DNA of 64,000 bases from contig NZ_JBCMYF010000024.1 in assembly GCF_050483325.1 (NCBI RefSeq), positions 1 to 64,000 of the forward strand, written 5' to 3'. Below, in pieces: positions 8,422 through 18,078 of this stretch (position 1 is its first letter; the number at the start of each line of letters is the position of its first letter). The position numbers were made by a program, and so were the translations under genes. The notes below the pieces were generated by a model. The model made no database searches, was not told where the DNA came from, and was given only the letters and a program-made list of their open reading frames with translations. This DNA is from Bacillus_P idriensis_A. GTDB lineage: Bacteria; Bacillota; Bacilli; Bacillales; Bacillaceae.

Positions 8422-8450
8422 AAGTATCTCCTTAGGTGGGAAAAATATGC
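8422..8450 (-). promoter_or_regulatory. Candidate sigma-F/sigma-G promoter of sigG
   Basis: GCATA (8446-8450) and GATACTT (8422-8428) are 17 bp apart on the minus strand, 37 bases before the sigG start. Both resemble the forespore consensus, and sigG is known to be transcribed by sigma-F and then by itself. Confidence 0.5.
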
Positions 8451-8528
8451 ACATGTCCAAGCGGACAAAATCATCTATAATTGTCCAAAACCACGCAGAT
8501 TCTGGAAAATATCCGGATAAAATTTTTT

Positions 8529-9248
8529 TCAGACCATTTTATTGAATTCTTTGCGCAATCTTTTGATAATTCTTTTTTCAAGTCTTGAAATATAGGACTG
8601 GGATATACCGAGCATATCTGCGACATCTTTTTGGGTTTTTTCTTCTCCTCCCTGAAGCCCAAAGCGAAGTTCCATTATTTGCTTTTCCCTGTCATTCAGC
8701 TGCTGAAGAGCTTTCAGCAGCAATTTGCGGTCAACATTTGCTTCAAGATCTTTTGTTATAATATCTTCCTCTGTTCCAAGCACATCAGATAGGAGGAGTT
8801 CATTTCCATCCCAATCAATGTTTAATGGTTCATCAAAAGAAACTTCTGAACGAATTTTATTATTGCGGCGCAAATACATTAAGATTTCATTTTCGATGCA
8901 TCTTGAAGCATATGTGGCAAGTTTAATTTTCTTTTCCGGATTAAAGGTATTTACTGCTTTGATTAAACCGATTGTGCCGATGCTTATCAGGTCTTCAATA
9001 TTGATGCCTGTGTTTTCAAATTTTCTGGCAATATATACAACTAAACGGAGATTTCTTTCAATAAGAATCGAACGCGCCGCCTGATCGCCGCCCGGCAGTT
9101 TTTTGAGCAGAACTTCTTCCTCATCCTTTGAGAGCGGGGGCGGGAGAGCTTCACTTCCCCCTATGTAGTGAATTTCATCCGTTTTCAGGCCAAGCTTCAT
9201 CAGTAATTTATACCATAGATACGTCATGTGCAATTTTAGTTTTTTCAT
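8529..9248 (-). CDS. sigE: RNA polymerase sporulation sigma factor SigE (mother cell, pro-form)
   Basis: This is pro-sigma-E, 239 residues. It begins with the membrane-associating pro-sequence (MKKLKLHMTYLWYKLLMKLG, about 27 residues) that SpoIIGA removes to give the active mother-cell sigma. Region 2 (NIEDLISIGTIGLIKAVNTF, ATYASRCIENEILMYLRR) and region 4 (DVADMLGISQSYISRLEKR) are intact. ATG at 9248 follows GGGGGAG. The longer frame to 9353 runs into spoIIGA in another frame and is not real. It is cotranscribed with spoIIGA from the spoIIG promoter. Confidence 0.98.
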   Translation of the reverse strand: MKKLKLHMTYLWYKLLMKLGLKTDEIHYIGGSEALPPPLSKDEEEVLLKKLPGGDQAARSILIERNLRLVVYIARKFENTGINIEDLISIGTIGLIKAVNTFNPEKKIKLATYASRCIENEILMYLRRNNKIRSEVSFDEPLNIDWDGNELLLSDVLGTEEDIITKDLEANVDRKLLLKALQQLNDREKQIMELRFGLQGGEEKTQKDVADMLGISQSYISRLEKRIIKRLRKEFNKMV

Positions 9249-9303
9249 GGTTCTCCCCCTTCTATTTTCCGATTGATCTGAGTACACTACTACAGGATGA
9301 TGA

Positions 9304-10233
9304 TCACGAAACGTCCTGAACAGCTCCGCTCTGAAGCATCTTTGGATGAACAATGCAGTCGTATTCCCCTTCAGGCGACAGGCTTGTTCGGTTCAATCCA
9401 ATAATGGCTTTTGGAACAAGTATGGTTTCATCTTTTGTTGTGATTATCACTTCATCAGGTTTAAGGCCAATTAAAAACTGATTTGATGTTCCAACTACAC
9501 GGAACGGAATAATCCGCACCCTGTTCTCTAGAGAATGTGATTCCACAGAAGATGATAATGCCGTCATGACATCTTCCTGAAAAACGATGTTCAGGAGTGC
9601 ATCCGGCAGAATTCCTCTTAGCTTGCCTGCATCTGCAATCATTACGGGAGACTTTGTAATCGGATCATAAAGCTGATTTCCGCTGTCGATAAGACCTTTT
9701 AAAGGAATAGTCAAGTCCCCAATTTTAATGAAGACACTGACAATCTGATCATATTGGATTTTTTTCATTTCCAGATCATCTAGCCGCTTTCTTGAAAAAA
9801 TCCAGGCTGCCGGAAAACCTGCCAGCACGAACAGCCAGCTGACAGGGTCACCAAAGCCACCGGAATTTGTCATGAGGATCCCGTCAGCAAATCCAATTTC
9901 CGTTTGAATAAAATAGTGTGCTCCCATCATCCCCCCGCCTACCATAAAGGTGACAAAGTAAAAAGTGAACAGTGACTGTGAAAAAAACTTAAACCGCTTA
10001 AAACCAAATGCCGTGAGCACCATAAGAATAGATACAAACAGCTTTCCAAATGGATGCATAGCTAAAGGAGCAAGCGGCGTAAAAAGCAGAACAACGATAC
10101 TCGATCCAATGAAGGCTCCAACAATTATCCGAAGCTTCATAATCTTCCTTTTCAGCAAAAGCGCTGTAAGAAGAAGCAATAGCAAATCAAACGAAAAATT
10201 CAAAAACCAGATCACATCCAAATAAATGGCCAC
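9304..10233 (-). CDS. spoIIGA: Pro-sigma-E processing aspartic protease SpoIIGA
   Basis: SpoIIGA is a membrane aspartic protease that cleaves pro-sigma-E when SpoIIR signals from the forespore. It is 309 residues, the same length as in B. subtilis. The N-terminal half has about five membrane spans. The cytosolic half carries the catalytic motif LIDSGNQLYDP (aspartate of the DSG) and a conserved C-terminal CIVHPK. GTG at 10233 has AAGGAG at proper spacing. The open frame to 10320 crosses the promoter. It is the first gene of the spoIIG operon. Confidence 0.96.
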   Translation of the reverse strand: MAIYLDVIWFLNFSFDLLLLLLTALLLKRKIMKLRIIVGAFIGSSIVVLLFTPLAPLAMHPFGKLFVSILMVLTAFGFKRFKFFSQSLFTFYFVTFMVGGGMMGAHYFIQTEIGFADGILMTNSGGFGDPVSWLFVLAGFPAAWIFSRKRLDDLEMKKIQYDQIVSVFIKIGDLTIPLKGLIDSGNQLYDPITKSPVMIADAGKLRGILPDALLNIVFQEDVMTALSSSVESHSLENRVRIIPFRVVGTSNQFLIGLKPDEVIITTKDETILVPKAIIGLNRTSLSPEGEYDCIVHPKMLQSGAVQDVS

Positions 10234-10305
10234 GTGAAACTCCTTTCTGAAGGTTTTCACATTACAAATAAAAAAGATAAAGGCACTGTCCGATTGGATA
10301 GTAAT

Positions 10306-10339
10306 AGTATAGCTGAGCAAACCCGGTGAAGTCTGTCAG
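10306..10339 (-). promoter_or_regulatory. spoIIG promoter with 22-bp spacer
   Basis: CTGACA (10334-10339) and TATACT (10306-10311) on the minus strand are 22 bp apart. This is the hallmark of the Spo0A-activated, sigma-A-dependent B. subtilis spoIIG promoter. It lies 72 bases upstream of spoIIGA. Confidence 0.85.
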
Positions 10340-10342
10340 TTA

Positions 10343-10392
10343 CTGCCGATAAAATAGAGTATTTTTGATAGATATCGCTGCTATTTGTCGAT
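10343..10392 (-). promoter_or_regulatory. Spo0A boxes upstream of spoIIG
   Basis: ATCGACAAA (10384-10392) and ATCGGCAG (10343-10350) on the minus strand resemble the 0A box TTCGACA in the orientation found at B. subtilis spoIIG. One site lies far upstream and one abuts the -35, as expected for activation with a long spacer. Confidence 0.65.
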
Positions 10393-10671
10393 GGAAAAGG
10401 GTGGAAAAGCATAAGCAATTCTGTTTACAGATCAGCTATGGTCTTTTTTTAAGGCTCTTTTCTTAGCCATAAGTGGTGCAGCTGAAAGAACTTGACTTCT
10501 TCTGAAGAATAGAGGGAAATAGCTGATTCCACTTTTCGTTGCAAAAACCTTAATCGTGGAATCTTAGCGTGCATTTGATTCTCTTTTTCTGCATAATAAC
10601 CAACTTTACAGAGGGTAATCAAAAACAACAATCTATGCGAAAACAGCCTTTCTTAAAAGGGAGGGAACACG
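10393..10671. other. Intergenic stretch between spoIIG promoter and bpr terminator; nothing recognised
   Basis: A 60-codon minus-strand frame (10449-10631) lies here. It has no convincing ribosome binding site and no recognisable motif. I see no other structure. Confidence 0.4.
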
Positions 10672-10713
10672 AAAAAACCCTCATTCCTGTTTTGCGGGAA
10701 TGAGGGTTTTTCT
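10672..10713. terminator. Bidirectional intrinsic terminator downstream of bpr
   Basis: AAACCCTCATTCC pairs with GGAATGAGGGTTT around an eight-base loop. T-runs follow on both strands. It ends bpr on the minus strand. Confidence 0.9.
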
Positions 10714-10717
10714 GTCT

Positions 10718-13700
10718 TTATTTTTTCGCAGGCTTCTTGCTGCCTATAAACAGCTTTCCATCTGCTACGGCTCTTGTTTCGTTGCCAAAATCATCTTTTG
10801 CAATGACTTCGACTCTCGCACCGTCAGCTTTCATGTTGGATGTTGCCGTGTAGTATCCTTCGTAATGACCTGGTGCCGTTTCTCTCAGCGGAAGCTCTGT
10901 TGCATTTTGAATGCCCGCATTAGTCAGCGGCATATGGATAACGAAAGTTGCATCTAAGTCTTCTTCGCTGTCAAATTCTATTTTCACACTTTCACCTGAC
11001 TTGATGTATTTGTCCTCAGAAGGTTTTAAATTTTCAATAACGGGTGCATCGTATTTTACATATACTTTAACGGTTTTCTTTAAACGATTTCCTGCTTTGT
11101 CAGCTGCAAGAACGGTAATCACATTCTCTCCGTTTTCAAGCAAGATCCGTTTTGAGAATTTGCCGTCTTTGACTGCTGCCTTTTGACCATTGACTTTAAT
11201 CCAGTCCAGATGGTCGTCTGAAACGGTTCCGCTCACAGTCAATGCTTCTGTATTCAGTTTTTGGCCGTCTTTAGGATTCTCAATAGTAAACTGCGGTTTT
11301 GTTTTGTCCAAAGTAACTTTTACCGCATTAGACGCATCAGTCATGCCTGCATCTGTGCTGGATTTGGCAGTCAGTACGTTTTCACCTGCATGAAGTGTTA
11401 CTTCTGCACGGAATGTCCCGTTTTCAGAAGCTTGTACAGACGCTGCTTCTGTTTCTCCATTATAGATGTGGACAGTTGTTGTCGGTGCAGCCTTACCTTC
11501 TACGACAGACGTTTCTTTATTTGTGAATGAACCGTCTTTTGGAGAGGTAATCTCAGGTGCTGTCACCTCATAATCCACAATGGCCCGGATCATATAGTTT
11601 CCTTCCTCAGCAGGTGACGGTGACCAGCCTCCACTTACCATTTGCCAGCTGCGGCCGGCATTTTCACCATCTTCATCTGTTGCAAGTCCAGGTGAGTTAG
11701 GGTTTGCTTTTGTTTGGATGTATACCATATAGAAGTCTCCATCGACGACTACACCCTGGTTAAGCAAATCAACCATTGTCCATTCTCCGTTGCGTAAAGC
11801 CGTTGCATTGATTGGTCCTGCAAGCTTTTTTCCCGGGGCTCCGTCAGTTCCTGATGCATCGTAGATCGCAACCTGGAACTCCGTGCCTCCAGGTACTGGC
11901 CACTCTGTATCCCAGAACCTGAACAGTCCGCCTGTTACCATTGCTCGTTCGTTTCCTTCAGCAAGAGACATTTTAACCGCCCAGCCATTGCCTGCTGCAT
12001 TAAAGGCTCTCGCGTTTTCAGCTGTACCGTCGTCATATCCAATTTCACCAGGATACCCGATGAATGGCTTAAGCGTAATATTTTGAACAGTTGGCTGTTC
12101 TGCATCAATCACGATGCTTGTATCCTTGGCATAATAGGAAGGTGCCATCGCTTTTAACGTATAGTCTCCTTCATATGCTTCAATCGAATATTCCCCTTGT
12201 TCATTTGTTTGAACAGGTGTCACAGCTGCATCTTCAATCAGGAGAAGTGTTGCATCGGCCACAGGCTCGCCTGTTGCTTCGTTTGTTACTACTCCGATGA
12301 CTGTTCCCTGAGGCAGCTCCTCAAGTACAAAGTTCGCTTCTGTAATGCCGTCGTTTTCAATCGTGATCGGCTGCGTTTCTGCAGCATATCCGTAGGCTTC
12401 TGCTTTGAGTGTAAATGATCCTGCACCGTGAACAATTTCATAACTGCCATCCTCGAGACTTGAGTATGTGGATCTTCCGGTTTCAACGATGCTCACTTCT
12501 GCTCTCATAGGAAGTGCAGCTGGCAAAGCAGTTTCCTGAGATCCTTTCACAGCCCCGCTGTATGGTGCAGGCTGAATTTTATTTGGATAAACTTTTTCCT
12601 TTTTCTCCTGGGCTGCTTTATCCGTACTTGCTGATTTACTTTCTAAGCCCACTTTTGCTTTGTTTTGAATTTCGATCGCCGTATCAGATAATTTAATATC
12701 ATCGATGTACCAGCCGTCTTTTACAACACTTCCGTCTGAGGTTACATTGAATGCAACATAAATCCGCTGTCCCGCATACTGGGTGAGGTCAACCTGGCCG
12801 TCTATCCAGCCGGCTGTGTTCCCATTAACCCGCAGCGCCTGAGTCCATGTTTCCTGATCAGTTGAAACAAAAACATGGCCATAGTCATATCGCGCTTCAA
12901 GTTCATGCCACTGCTTAAATTGAAGGAAGGCTGCTCCTTCTACAGGTAAATCAATTGGAGGCATGAGCAAATTCATATTTGCTCCATTTTCATAATCGCC
13001 GTCAAGGTTTGTAGCAAAGACCTTTTCACCTGAAGCTGCATTGCCAGGCCCGTTAACGGGATTCCCGTGTTCCCAGCTGTTTTTCACTCCATAAGAAGAC
13101 CAGCCTGCTGCACCTGATTCAAAATCCTGCTCATAGCCTGTCGTAATGCCAGGCTGAACTGTAACTTCATACTCGTCAGAAACTACTTCATTTGCTCCAA
13201 AATCAACTGCTTTCCACTTATAGGCAAGTGTTCCTTCTGCAATTGCTTCACCAGGGATCACTGCTTCGTACGTTCCATCAAGGAAATCTCCTGAAACTCT
13301 CGCAGCTTCAGCTGTCTGCCAATCGCCGCCGTTGCTTTGATAGTGAAGAGCAACATTCGTGACGCTTATATTATCGCTTACAGACACTGTAAGCGGAAAA
13401 TCCATACCTTCAAATGTTTCAGAAGGTGCCGTGTGCTCCATAACCGGTGCCTCGGTATCTTCCCCTTCCTTAGCAACTTGTCCTTTCACTTTGCCGAGAC
13501 CTGTCAAAAGAGAAGAAACTGCGTCGTACGCATTCACCAGGCCATGTCCATATCCATTATTAGGTGAACTCGTGAACGTCGAATCAGTAAGAGGCGTTGC
13601 CGTTGTTGTCAGCACATTTTCAATTTCATCCACTGTAATAGAAGAATCAACCTGCCGCAGCAGAGCAACTACAGCCGAAACGTGCGGACCTGCCATCGAC

Positions 13701-15037
13701 GTTCCATTCCAGCCGCCTTCATATGCACTTCCCGGAACAGATGAGCGAATGTTTACTCCAGGTGCTGCAATATCAGGTTTTGTTTCGTCATATGGCGATG
13801 GTCCCTGAAGTGAAAAACTTCCTAACTGGTTATTGATGTCAGTTGCTCCTGTCGCAAACGATTCCGGATAGTTTGCAGGGTTAGCAATGGACCCTGGTCC
13901 GCCCGGGTTAAATAACGTCGTGTTCCCCGCAGAGAATTCTGGGAAGATGTCTGCAGCCCTCCATGCATTTACCATTGGTCTGTACCATTCATCAAGCCCT
14001 GCTCCGCCTCCCCATGAGTTGTTGACTACATCCGGAGCCATTTCAGGATGAGGATTTCCGGCTGCATCTTTGGGAGCCAGAATCCATTCGCCTGCTTCAA
14101 GCAAATCAGCATCTGTTCCGCCATTAGCAGTAAAAGCTTTGACTGCAATCCATTTCGCTCCCGGTGCAACACCGATTTGATTATTGCCATTCGGTTCTGC
14201 TCCTACCATGGTTCCAGTTACATGTGTTCCGTGCCCTTGATCATCATATGGCACGGCCTGGTTTGCCGTTGCATCAAACCAGCTAAATTCATGATCGGGC
14301 GAACTTGGTGAAGCTGGATTAAAGCCGCGGTACTTTTCTTTTAATGCCGGATGGTCCCACTGAACTCCGGTATCAATGGAAGCAACGACTGTTCCGCTTC
14401 CGTCAATGCCCATCTCCCATGCTGCCGGAGCACCAATCTGATTGATGTTCCACTCAGTTGCAGCAGGAGATGGTTTTACATCAGCCTTTTTCCCAGAATT
14501 TTTTTCTTTCACCGCAGTCCCTGCTGCCAGCTGCCGGACTTCGTTTGGAAGGACCTTGTCCACCTCAGGAAATGCTGCAACCTTTTCCATGACATCTTTA
14601 GTAGCTGTAACGGCCATTCCATTTACAATGTAGTATGATCGGATGTCTTTGGCATTGCCTGCCTTTTCTTGTTTCGTTAAGTACGTTTTCAGGTTCTGCT
14701 GAGTTTCAATGGCTGTTGCGCGAAGAGAGGAAACAACAGCCGAACGCTTCTCATACTTTGCTTGTGCCGCAGGTTCTTTTGATGCGGCTTTTGCGGCATT
14801 CTTTGCGACTTTTGCTGTATCAACCTGGTCTTTCAGCTTAATGAGAAACGTTACCTTCTCTTCCTTTTTAAAAGACTCAGTAAGCTTCTTTGAAACTTTT
14901 TCAGCAGTTATGTTTTTTTGATCCTTTACGGATGTGCTGACGCTTGTGCTTGCAACTGAAACACTCGGAGCAAGCAAAGTAAGCAGCAGGATAAATATTG
15001 ACAAAATACTGACCCATTTCGCATGTTTCTTCCGCAT
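10718..15037 (-). CDS. bpr: Bacillopeptidase F, secreted subtilisin-family serine protease
   Basis: This is a 1439-residue extracellular S8 protease. It has a signal peptide (hydrophobic core about residues 9-29), an inhibitor-type propeptide, then the catalytic domain. The triad is near Asp222 (SIDTGVQWDHP), His269 (DQGHGTHVTG) and Ser447 (NGTSMAGPHV), with the oxyanion Asn in VVNNSWGG. C-terminal parts include a jelly-roll/MAM-like module (about 630-780), two carboxypeptidase-regulatory-like beta domains (about 850-1000) and Ig-like repeats to the end. No LPXTG anchor is present. The gene lies between ftsZ and spoIIGA exactly as in B. subtilis. The ribosome binding site is AAGGGGG 12 bases upstream, somewhat long. 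Confidence 0.95.
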   Translation of the reverse strand: MRKKHAKWVSILSIFILLLTLLAPSVSVASTSVSTSVKDQKNITAEKVSKKLTESFKKEEKVTFLIKLKDQVDTAKVAKNAAKAASKEPAAQAKYEKRSAVVSSLRATAIETQQNLKTYLTKQEKAGNAKDIRSYYIVNGMAVTATKDVMEKVAAFPEVDKVLPNEVRQLAAGTAVKEKNSGKKADVKPSPAATEWNINQIGAPAAWEMGIDGSGTVVASIDTGVQWDHPALKEKYRGFNPASPSSPDHEFSWFDATANQAVPYDDQGHGTHVTGTMVGAEPNGNNQIGVAPGAKWIAVKAFTANGGTDADLLEAGEWILAPKDAAGNPHPEMAPDVVNNSWGGGAGLDEWYRPMVNAWRAADIFPEFSAGNTTLFNPGGPGSIANPANYPESFATGATDINNQLGSFSLQGPSPYDETKPDIAAPGVNIRSSVPGSAYEGGWNGTSMAGPHVSAVVALLRQVDSSITVDEIENVLTTTATPLTDSTFTSSPNNGYGHGLVNAYDAVSSLLTGLGKVKGQVAKEGEDTEAPVMEHTAPSETFEGMDFPLTVSVSDNISVTNVALHYQSNGGDWQTAEAARVSGDFLDGTYEAVIPGEAIAEGTLAYKWKAVDFGANEVVSDEYEVTVQPGITTGYEQDFESGAAGWSSYGVKNSWEHGNPVNGPGNAASGEKVFATNLDGDYENGANMNLLMPPIDLPVEGAAFLQFKQWHELEARYDYGHVFVSTDQETWTQALRVNGNTAGWIDGQVDLTQYAGQRIYVAFNVTSDGSVVKDGWYIDDIKLSDTAIEIQNKAKVGLESKSASTDKAAQEKKEKVYPNKIQPAPYSGAVKGSQETALPAALPMRAEVSIVETGRSTYSSLEDGSYEIVHGAGSFTLKAEAYGYAAETQPITIENDGITEANFVLEELPQGTVIGVVTNEATGEPVADATLLLIEDAAVTPVQTNEQGEYSIEAYEGDYTLKAMAPSYYAKDTSIVIDAEQPTVQNITLKPFIGYPGEIGYDDGTAENARAFNAAGNGWAVKMSLAEGNERAMVTGGLFRFWDTEWPVPGGTEFQVAIYDASGTDGAPGKKLAGPINATALRNGEWTMVDLLNQGVVVDGDFYMVYIQTKANPNSPGLATDEDGENAGRSWQMVSGGWSPSPAEEGNYMIRAIVDYEVTAPEITSPKDGSFTNKETSVVEGKAAPTTTVHIYNGETEAASVQASENGTFRAEVTLHAGENVLTAKSSTDAGMTDASNAVKVTLDKTKPQFTIENPKDGQKLNTEALTVSGTVSDDHLDWIKVNGQKAAVKDGKFSKRILLENGENVITVLAADKAGNRLKKTVKVYVKYDAPVIENLKPSEDKYIKSGESVKIEFDSEEDLDATFVIHMPLTNAGIQNATELPLRETAPGHYEGYYTATSNMKADGARVEVIAKDDFGNETRAVADGKLFIGSKKPAKK

Positions 15038-15510
15038 TCCTTAAATTCCCCCTTAATTTGTAATACCCCGTAAACGATCCTCCTTTCTGCTTAAATCTCT
15101 GTCAGTTCTGGGCTGTTACATTAAATGTAAAGAACATTTTTAGAAAATTTTGTCATTTTATGTAGCCAAATTCTTCCTGTTTAAAAAACAAGAGTTTAGT
15201 AGCATATTTCTGGAAATCAATCTGGGGCTAAAGCATGTCAGCTGATTATAGAGGCACTTGATGACGCTAGCTGCCAGGGTTTATTAGTTGATATTAAAGA
15301 GGGCCAAACTATTCAGATAAAAAACTTCAATGAAAAAAATAAACATATTTTACCTCTATTAACTTTTATTAGGTGAAATTAATTTAACAAACTGCGGCTA
15401 TAGTAATAGAATATGGTTGAGTTTATAAGATTGGCCGGGGATGCCAGAGGACTTTTAGGACAAGCCGGGTAGAGGACTTGAGGCAAATGTAGCATGGACA
15501 AAAAAAAATA
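15038..15510. other. Intergenic region upstream of bpr with a possible decayed coding remnant
   Basis: Near bpr the minus strand holds a strong but startless GGAGG (about 15081) and the near-palindrome TTACATTTAATGTAA (15117-15131), a possible operator. At 15203-15376 the + strand reads an uninterrupted 57-residue frame (ending HILPLLTFIR) with no ATG, GTG or TTG start. It looks like the tail of a lost gene. I do not recognise the family. Confidence 0.35.
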
Positions 15511-15538
15511 AAAGACATGGCTCTTGGGCCATGTCTTT
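15511..15538 (-). terminator. Intrinsic terminator of ftsZ
   Basis: A 10-bp stem (AAAGACATGG / CCATGTCTTT) is followed on the minus strand by TATTTTTTTTT. Confidence 0.9.
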
Positions 15539-15544
15539 GTATTT

Positions 15545-16699
15545 TTATCGGCGTTTGTTGCGGTTTCTTAAGAATGTTGGGATATCGAGTGTATCTTCAC
15601 CTTGCTGCATAGAACGGTTTGTCATTTCTTGTGCCGGTTCTTCCCGCTCACGCTTCATTTCTCTTACATCTCGAGGCTTCGGCATAGGTTTTGCCGATGT
15701 ATTATTACCAAAAGGTCTTGATGCCGGTTTGCTGTGGTTGATTTCAACTTCATTGAAACCAGTTGCAATAACGGTCACGACAATTTCATCCTTTAAGTTT
15801 TCGTTAATTACAGATCCGAAAATCATGTTTACATCTTGATCAGATGCAGTTGCTACAATATCAGCAGCTTCCTGAACCTCATACAAGCTTAAGTTTGATC
15901 CGCCTGTAATGTTCATCAGGACACCTTGAGCACCATCAATTGATGTTTCAAGAAGGGGACTTGAGATAGCTTTCTTAGCAGCTTCTGCAGCTCTGCTTTC
16001 TCCAGTTGCAACACCGATGCCCATTAATGAAGATCCTTTATTGGACATGATTGTTTTAACATCTGCAAAGTCAAGGTTAATTAATCCAGGTACAGCAATC
16101 AAGTCAGAAATACCTTGTACACCTTGGCGTAAAACATTGTCCGCTTCGCGGAAAGCTTCAAGCATAGGCGTATTTTTATCTACGATTTCAAGAAGACGGT
16201 CATTTGGAATGACGATTAGTGTATCAACTGATTCCTTCATAGAAGAAATTCCGCCTGCAGCCTGCATTGCACGCTTGCGTCCTTCAAATGTAAATGGACG
16301 AGTGACAACACCTACTGTTAAAGCACCTAAGTCTTTAGCGATCTGGGCAATAACCGGAGCTGCCCCAGTTCCAGTTCCTCCGCCCATTCCAGCTGTAACG
16401 AAGACCATATCCGCGCCTCTTAAAGCTTCTTCAATCTGTTCTTTGCTTTCTTCAGCTGCTTTTTTTCCAACTTCAGGATTAGCACCTGCGCCAAGACCTC
16501 TTGTAAGCTTAGAACCAATTTGCATTCTTGTTTCTGCTTTTGACAGGTTCAGTGCCTGTGCATCAGTGTTCACTGCGATAAAGTCTACCCCTTGAACACC
16601 ATGTTCTATCATACGGTTAACAGCGTTGTTTCCTCCGCCGCCAACCCCTATTACTTTAATTGTTGCCATGCCATCAATATTGCTTTCAAACTCCAACAT
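15545..16699 (-). CDS. ftsZ: Cell division GTPase FtsZ
   Basis: FtsZ is the tubulin homologue that polymerises into the Z-ring. It is 384 residues. The nucleotide motif GGGNNAVNRMIEHG (about residue 20), the tubulin signature GGGTGTGAAPV (about 104-114) and the T7 loop NLDFADVKTIM are all intact. The disordered linker ends in the conserved C-terminal peptide DTLDIPTFLRNRNKRR, which binds FtsA and SepF. It follows ftsA by 45 bases in one operon. Confidence 0.99.
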   Translation of the reverse strand: MLEFESNIDGMATIKVIGVGGGGNNAVNRMIEHGVQGVDFIAVNTDAQALNLSKAETRMQIGSKLTRGLGAGANPEVGKKAAEESKEQIEEALRGADMVFVTAGMGGGTGTGAAPVIAQIAKDLGALTVGVVTRPFTFEGRKRAMQAAGGISSMKESVDTLIVIPNDRLLEIVDKNTPMLEAFREADNVLRQGVQGISDLIAVPGLINLDFADVKTIMSNKGSSLMGIGVATGESRAAEAAKKAISSPLLETSIDGAQGVLMNITGGSNLSLYEVQEAADIVATASDQDVNMIFGSVINENLKDEIVVTVIATGFNEVEINHSKPASRPFGNNTSAKPMPKPRDVREMKREREEPAQEMTNRSMQQGEDTLDIPTFLRNRNKRR

Positions 16700-16743
16700 A
16701 CAAAATCCTCCTAATCCATCGAATGACTTCCTCTTGATGCAGG

Positions 16744-18039
16744 TTATTCAAAGAAGTAACCAAAGAATTTTTTTACTTTGCTTTCTTTTTTCTCTTCTTT
16801 TTCTTTTGGCTTTGAACGCTGCTGCTGATGCTGCTGATGCTGAGGTTCTCTTTGAGACGTTTTCTCAAGCTTATCAGGAACAACATTCGAACTGATGCTT
16901 CTGCCTTGAATCTTCGCATTTTTATAAGCAAATTGGATTAATCCTACACCAGTCATATATTGAGGTTCTCTTACACCAATATAATCCGGGCTTGCAATGC
17001 GGACATTGTTTTGCAGAACAGCCTGTGAGATCTCAAGAACTCCCGGCATGCTGACCGTTCCTCCAGTCAGAACAAATCCGCCTGGCAGGTCTCTTACTCC
17101 AAGTCTCTTAATCTCGTGCAATACTAGTTCAAACATTTCTTCAAGTCTAGCTTCTATAATATCAGATATTTCAAGCTGATTGAATTGCTGTTTTTGGTCT
17201 GTACCAATAATTGCTGCTTCAAACACTTCTTCTTCAGAAGCATAATCATAGAAAGCATGTCCATGTTTCACTTTAATCCGTTCTGCCTCATCGGTAGTTG
17301 TGCGAAGCCCGATTGAAAGATCCTTCGTAATATTCTCTCCGCCAATTGGAAGAACGCTTGTCGTTTGCAGATGCCCTTGATCAAAAACTGCGATCGTCGT
17401 TGAGCCTCCTCCAATATCAACCAATGCTACACCGAGGTTTTTCTCATCTTTTGATAAAGCAACGGCTCCTGATGCAAGCGGCTGCAGACAAATATCCGTT
17501 ATTTCAAGGCCTGCTTTTTCAACACAGCGAAGCAGATTATGTAAAATCGTTCTAGATCCTGTGATGATGGTGCCTTCCATTTCAAGACGGACACCGATCA
17601 TTCCGCGCGGATCGCTGATTTCATCCAAACCATCGACTATGAACTGCTGAGGAATTACATCTATTATTTCTCGTTCCGGAGGTATAGACATAACTTGAGC
17701 TGCTTCTATGACTCTTCTTATGTCTTCATTAGCTATTTCACGATTGTCACTTGAAACGGCAACAACACCGTGACAATCCTGCAACTGAACGTGATTGCCA
17801 GTCACCCCTACTACGACTCTTTTAAGCGGTATGCCAACCATTCTTTCTGCCTGCTCCACCGCTTTTTTAATAGAATGAACGGTCTCGTCAATATCAACGA
17901 TAGACCCTTTTCTTAATCCTTCAGATTTCACATTGCCTACACCTATAATGTTTAAATTATCATCTGCCATTTCGCCGATGATAACCTTAACACTGGATGT
18001 ACCGATGTCTAGACTTACAAAGATTTCATTGTTGTTCAT
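16744..18039 (-). CDS. ftsA: Cell division protein FtsA
   Basis: FtsA is the actin-like membrane tether of the Z-ring. The product is 431 residues. ATPase motifs (VSLDIGTSSVKVIIGE at the N terminus, VALVDIGGGSTTIAVF mid-protein, PGGFVLTGGTVSMPGV) and the FtsA-specific 1C domain are present. The tail has a His/Gln-rich linker and ends in the amphipathic membrane helix KKFFGYFFE. GGAGGTG precedes the ATG. Confidence 0.98.
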   Translation of the reverse strand: MNNNEIFVSLDIGTSSVKVIIGEMADDNLNIIGVGNVKSEGLRKGSIVDIDETVHSIKKAVEQAERMVGIPLKRVVVGVTGNHVQLQDCHGVVAVSSDNREIANEDIRRVIEAAQVMSIPPEREIIDVIPQQFIVDGLDEISDPRGMIGVRLEMEGTIITGSRTILHNLLRCVEKAGLEITDICLQPLASGAVALSKDEKNLGVALVDIGGGSTTIAVFDQGHLQTTSVLPIGGENITKDLSIGLRTTTDEAERIKVKHGHAFYDYASEEEVFEAAIIGTDQKQQFNQLEISDIIEARLEEMFELVLHEIKRLGVRDLPGGFVLTGGTVSMPGVLEISQAVLQNNVRIASPDYIGVREPQYMTGVGLIQFAYKNAKIQGRSISSNVVPDKLEKTSQREPQHQQHQQQRSKPKEKEEKKESKVKKFFGYFFE

Positions 18040-18078
18040 TCTATGGCACCTCCTTAACTTATCATTTCCATTCTATTA

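Noticed and set aside
10449..10631. 60-residue minus-strand ORF between spoIIGA and bpr
   Set aside because: No good ribosome binding site, no recognisable motif, unusual composition for a small protein.
16017..16595. 192-residue ORF antisense to ftsZ
   Set aside because: Shadow frame of a highly conserved gene; Pro/Ser-rich translation typical of antisense reading.
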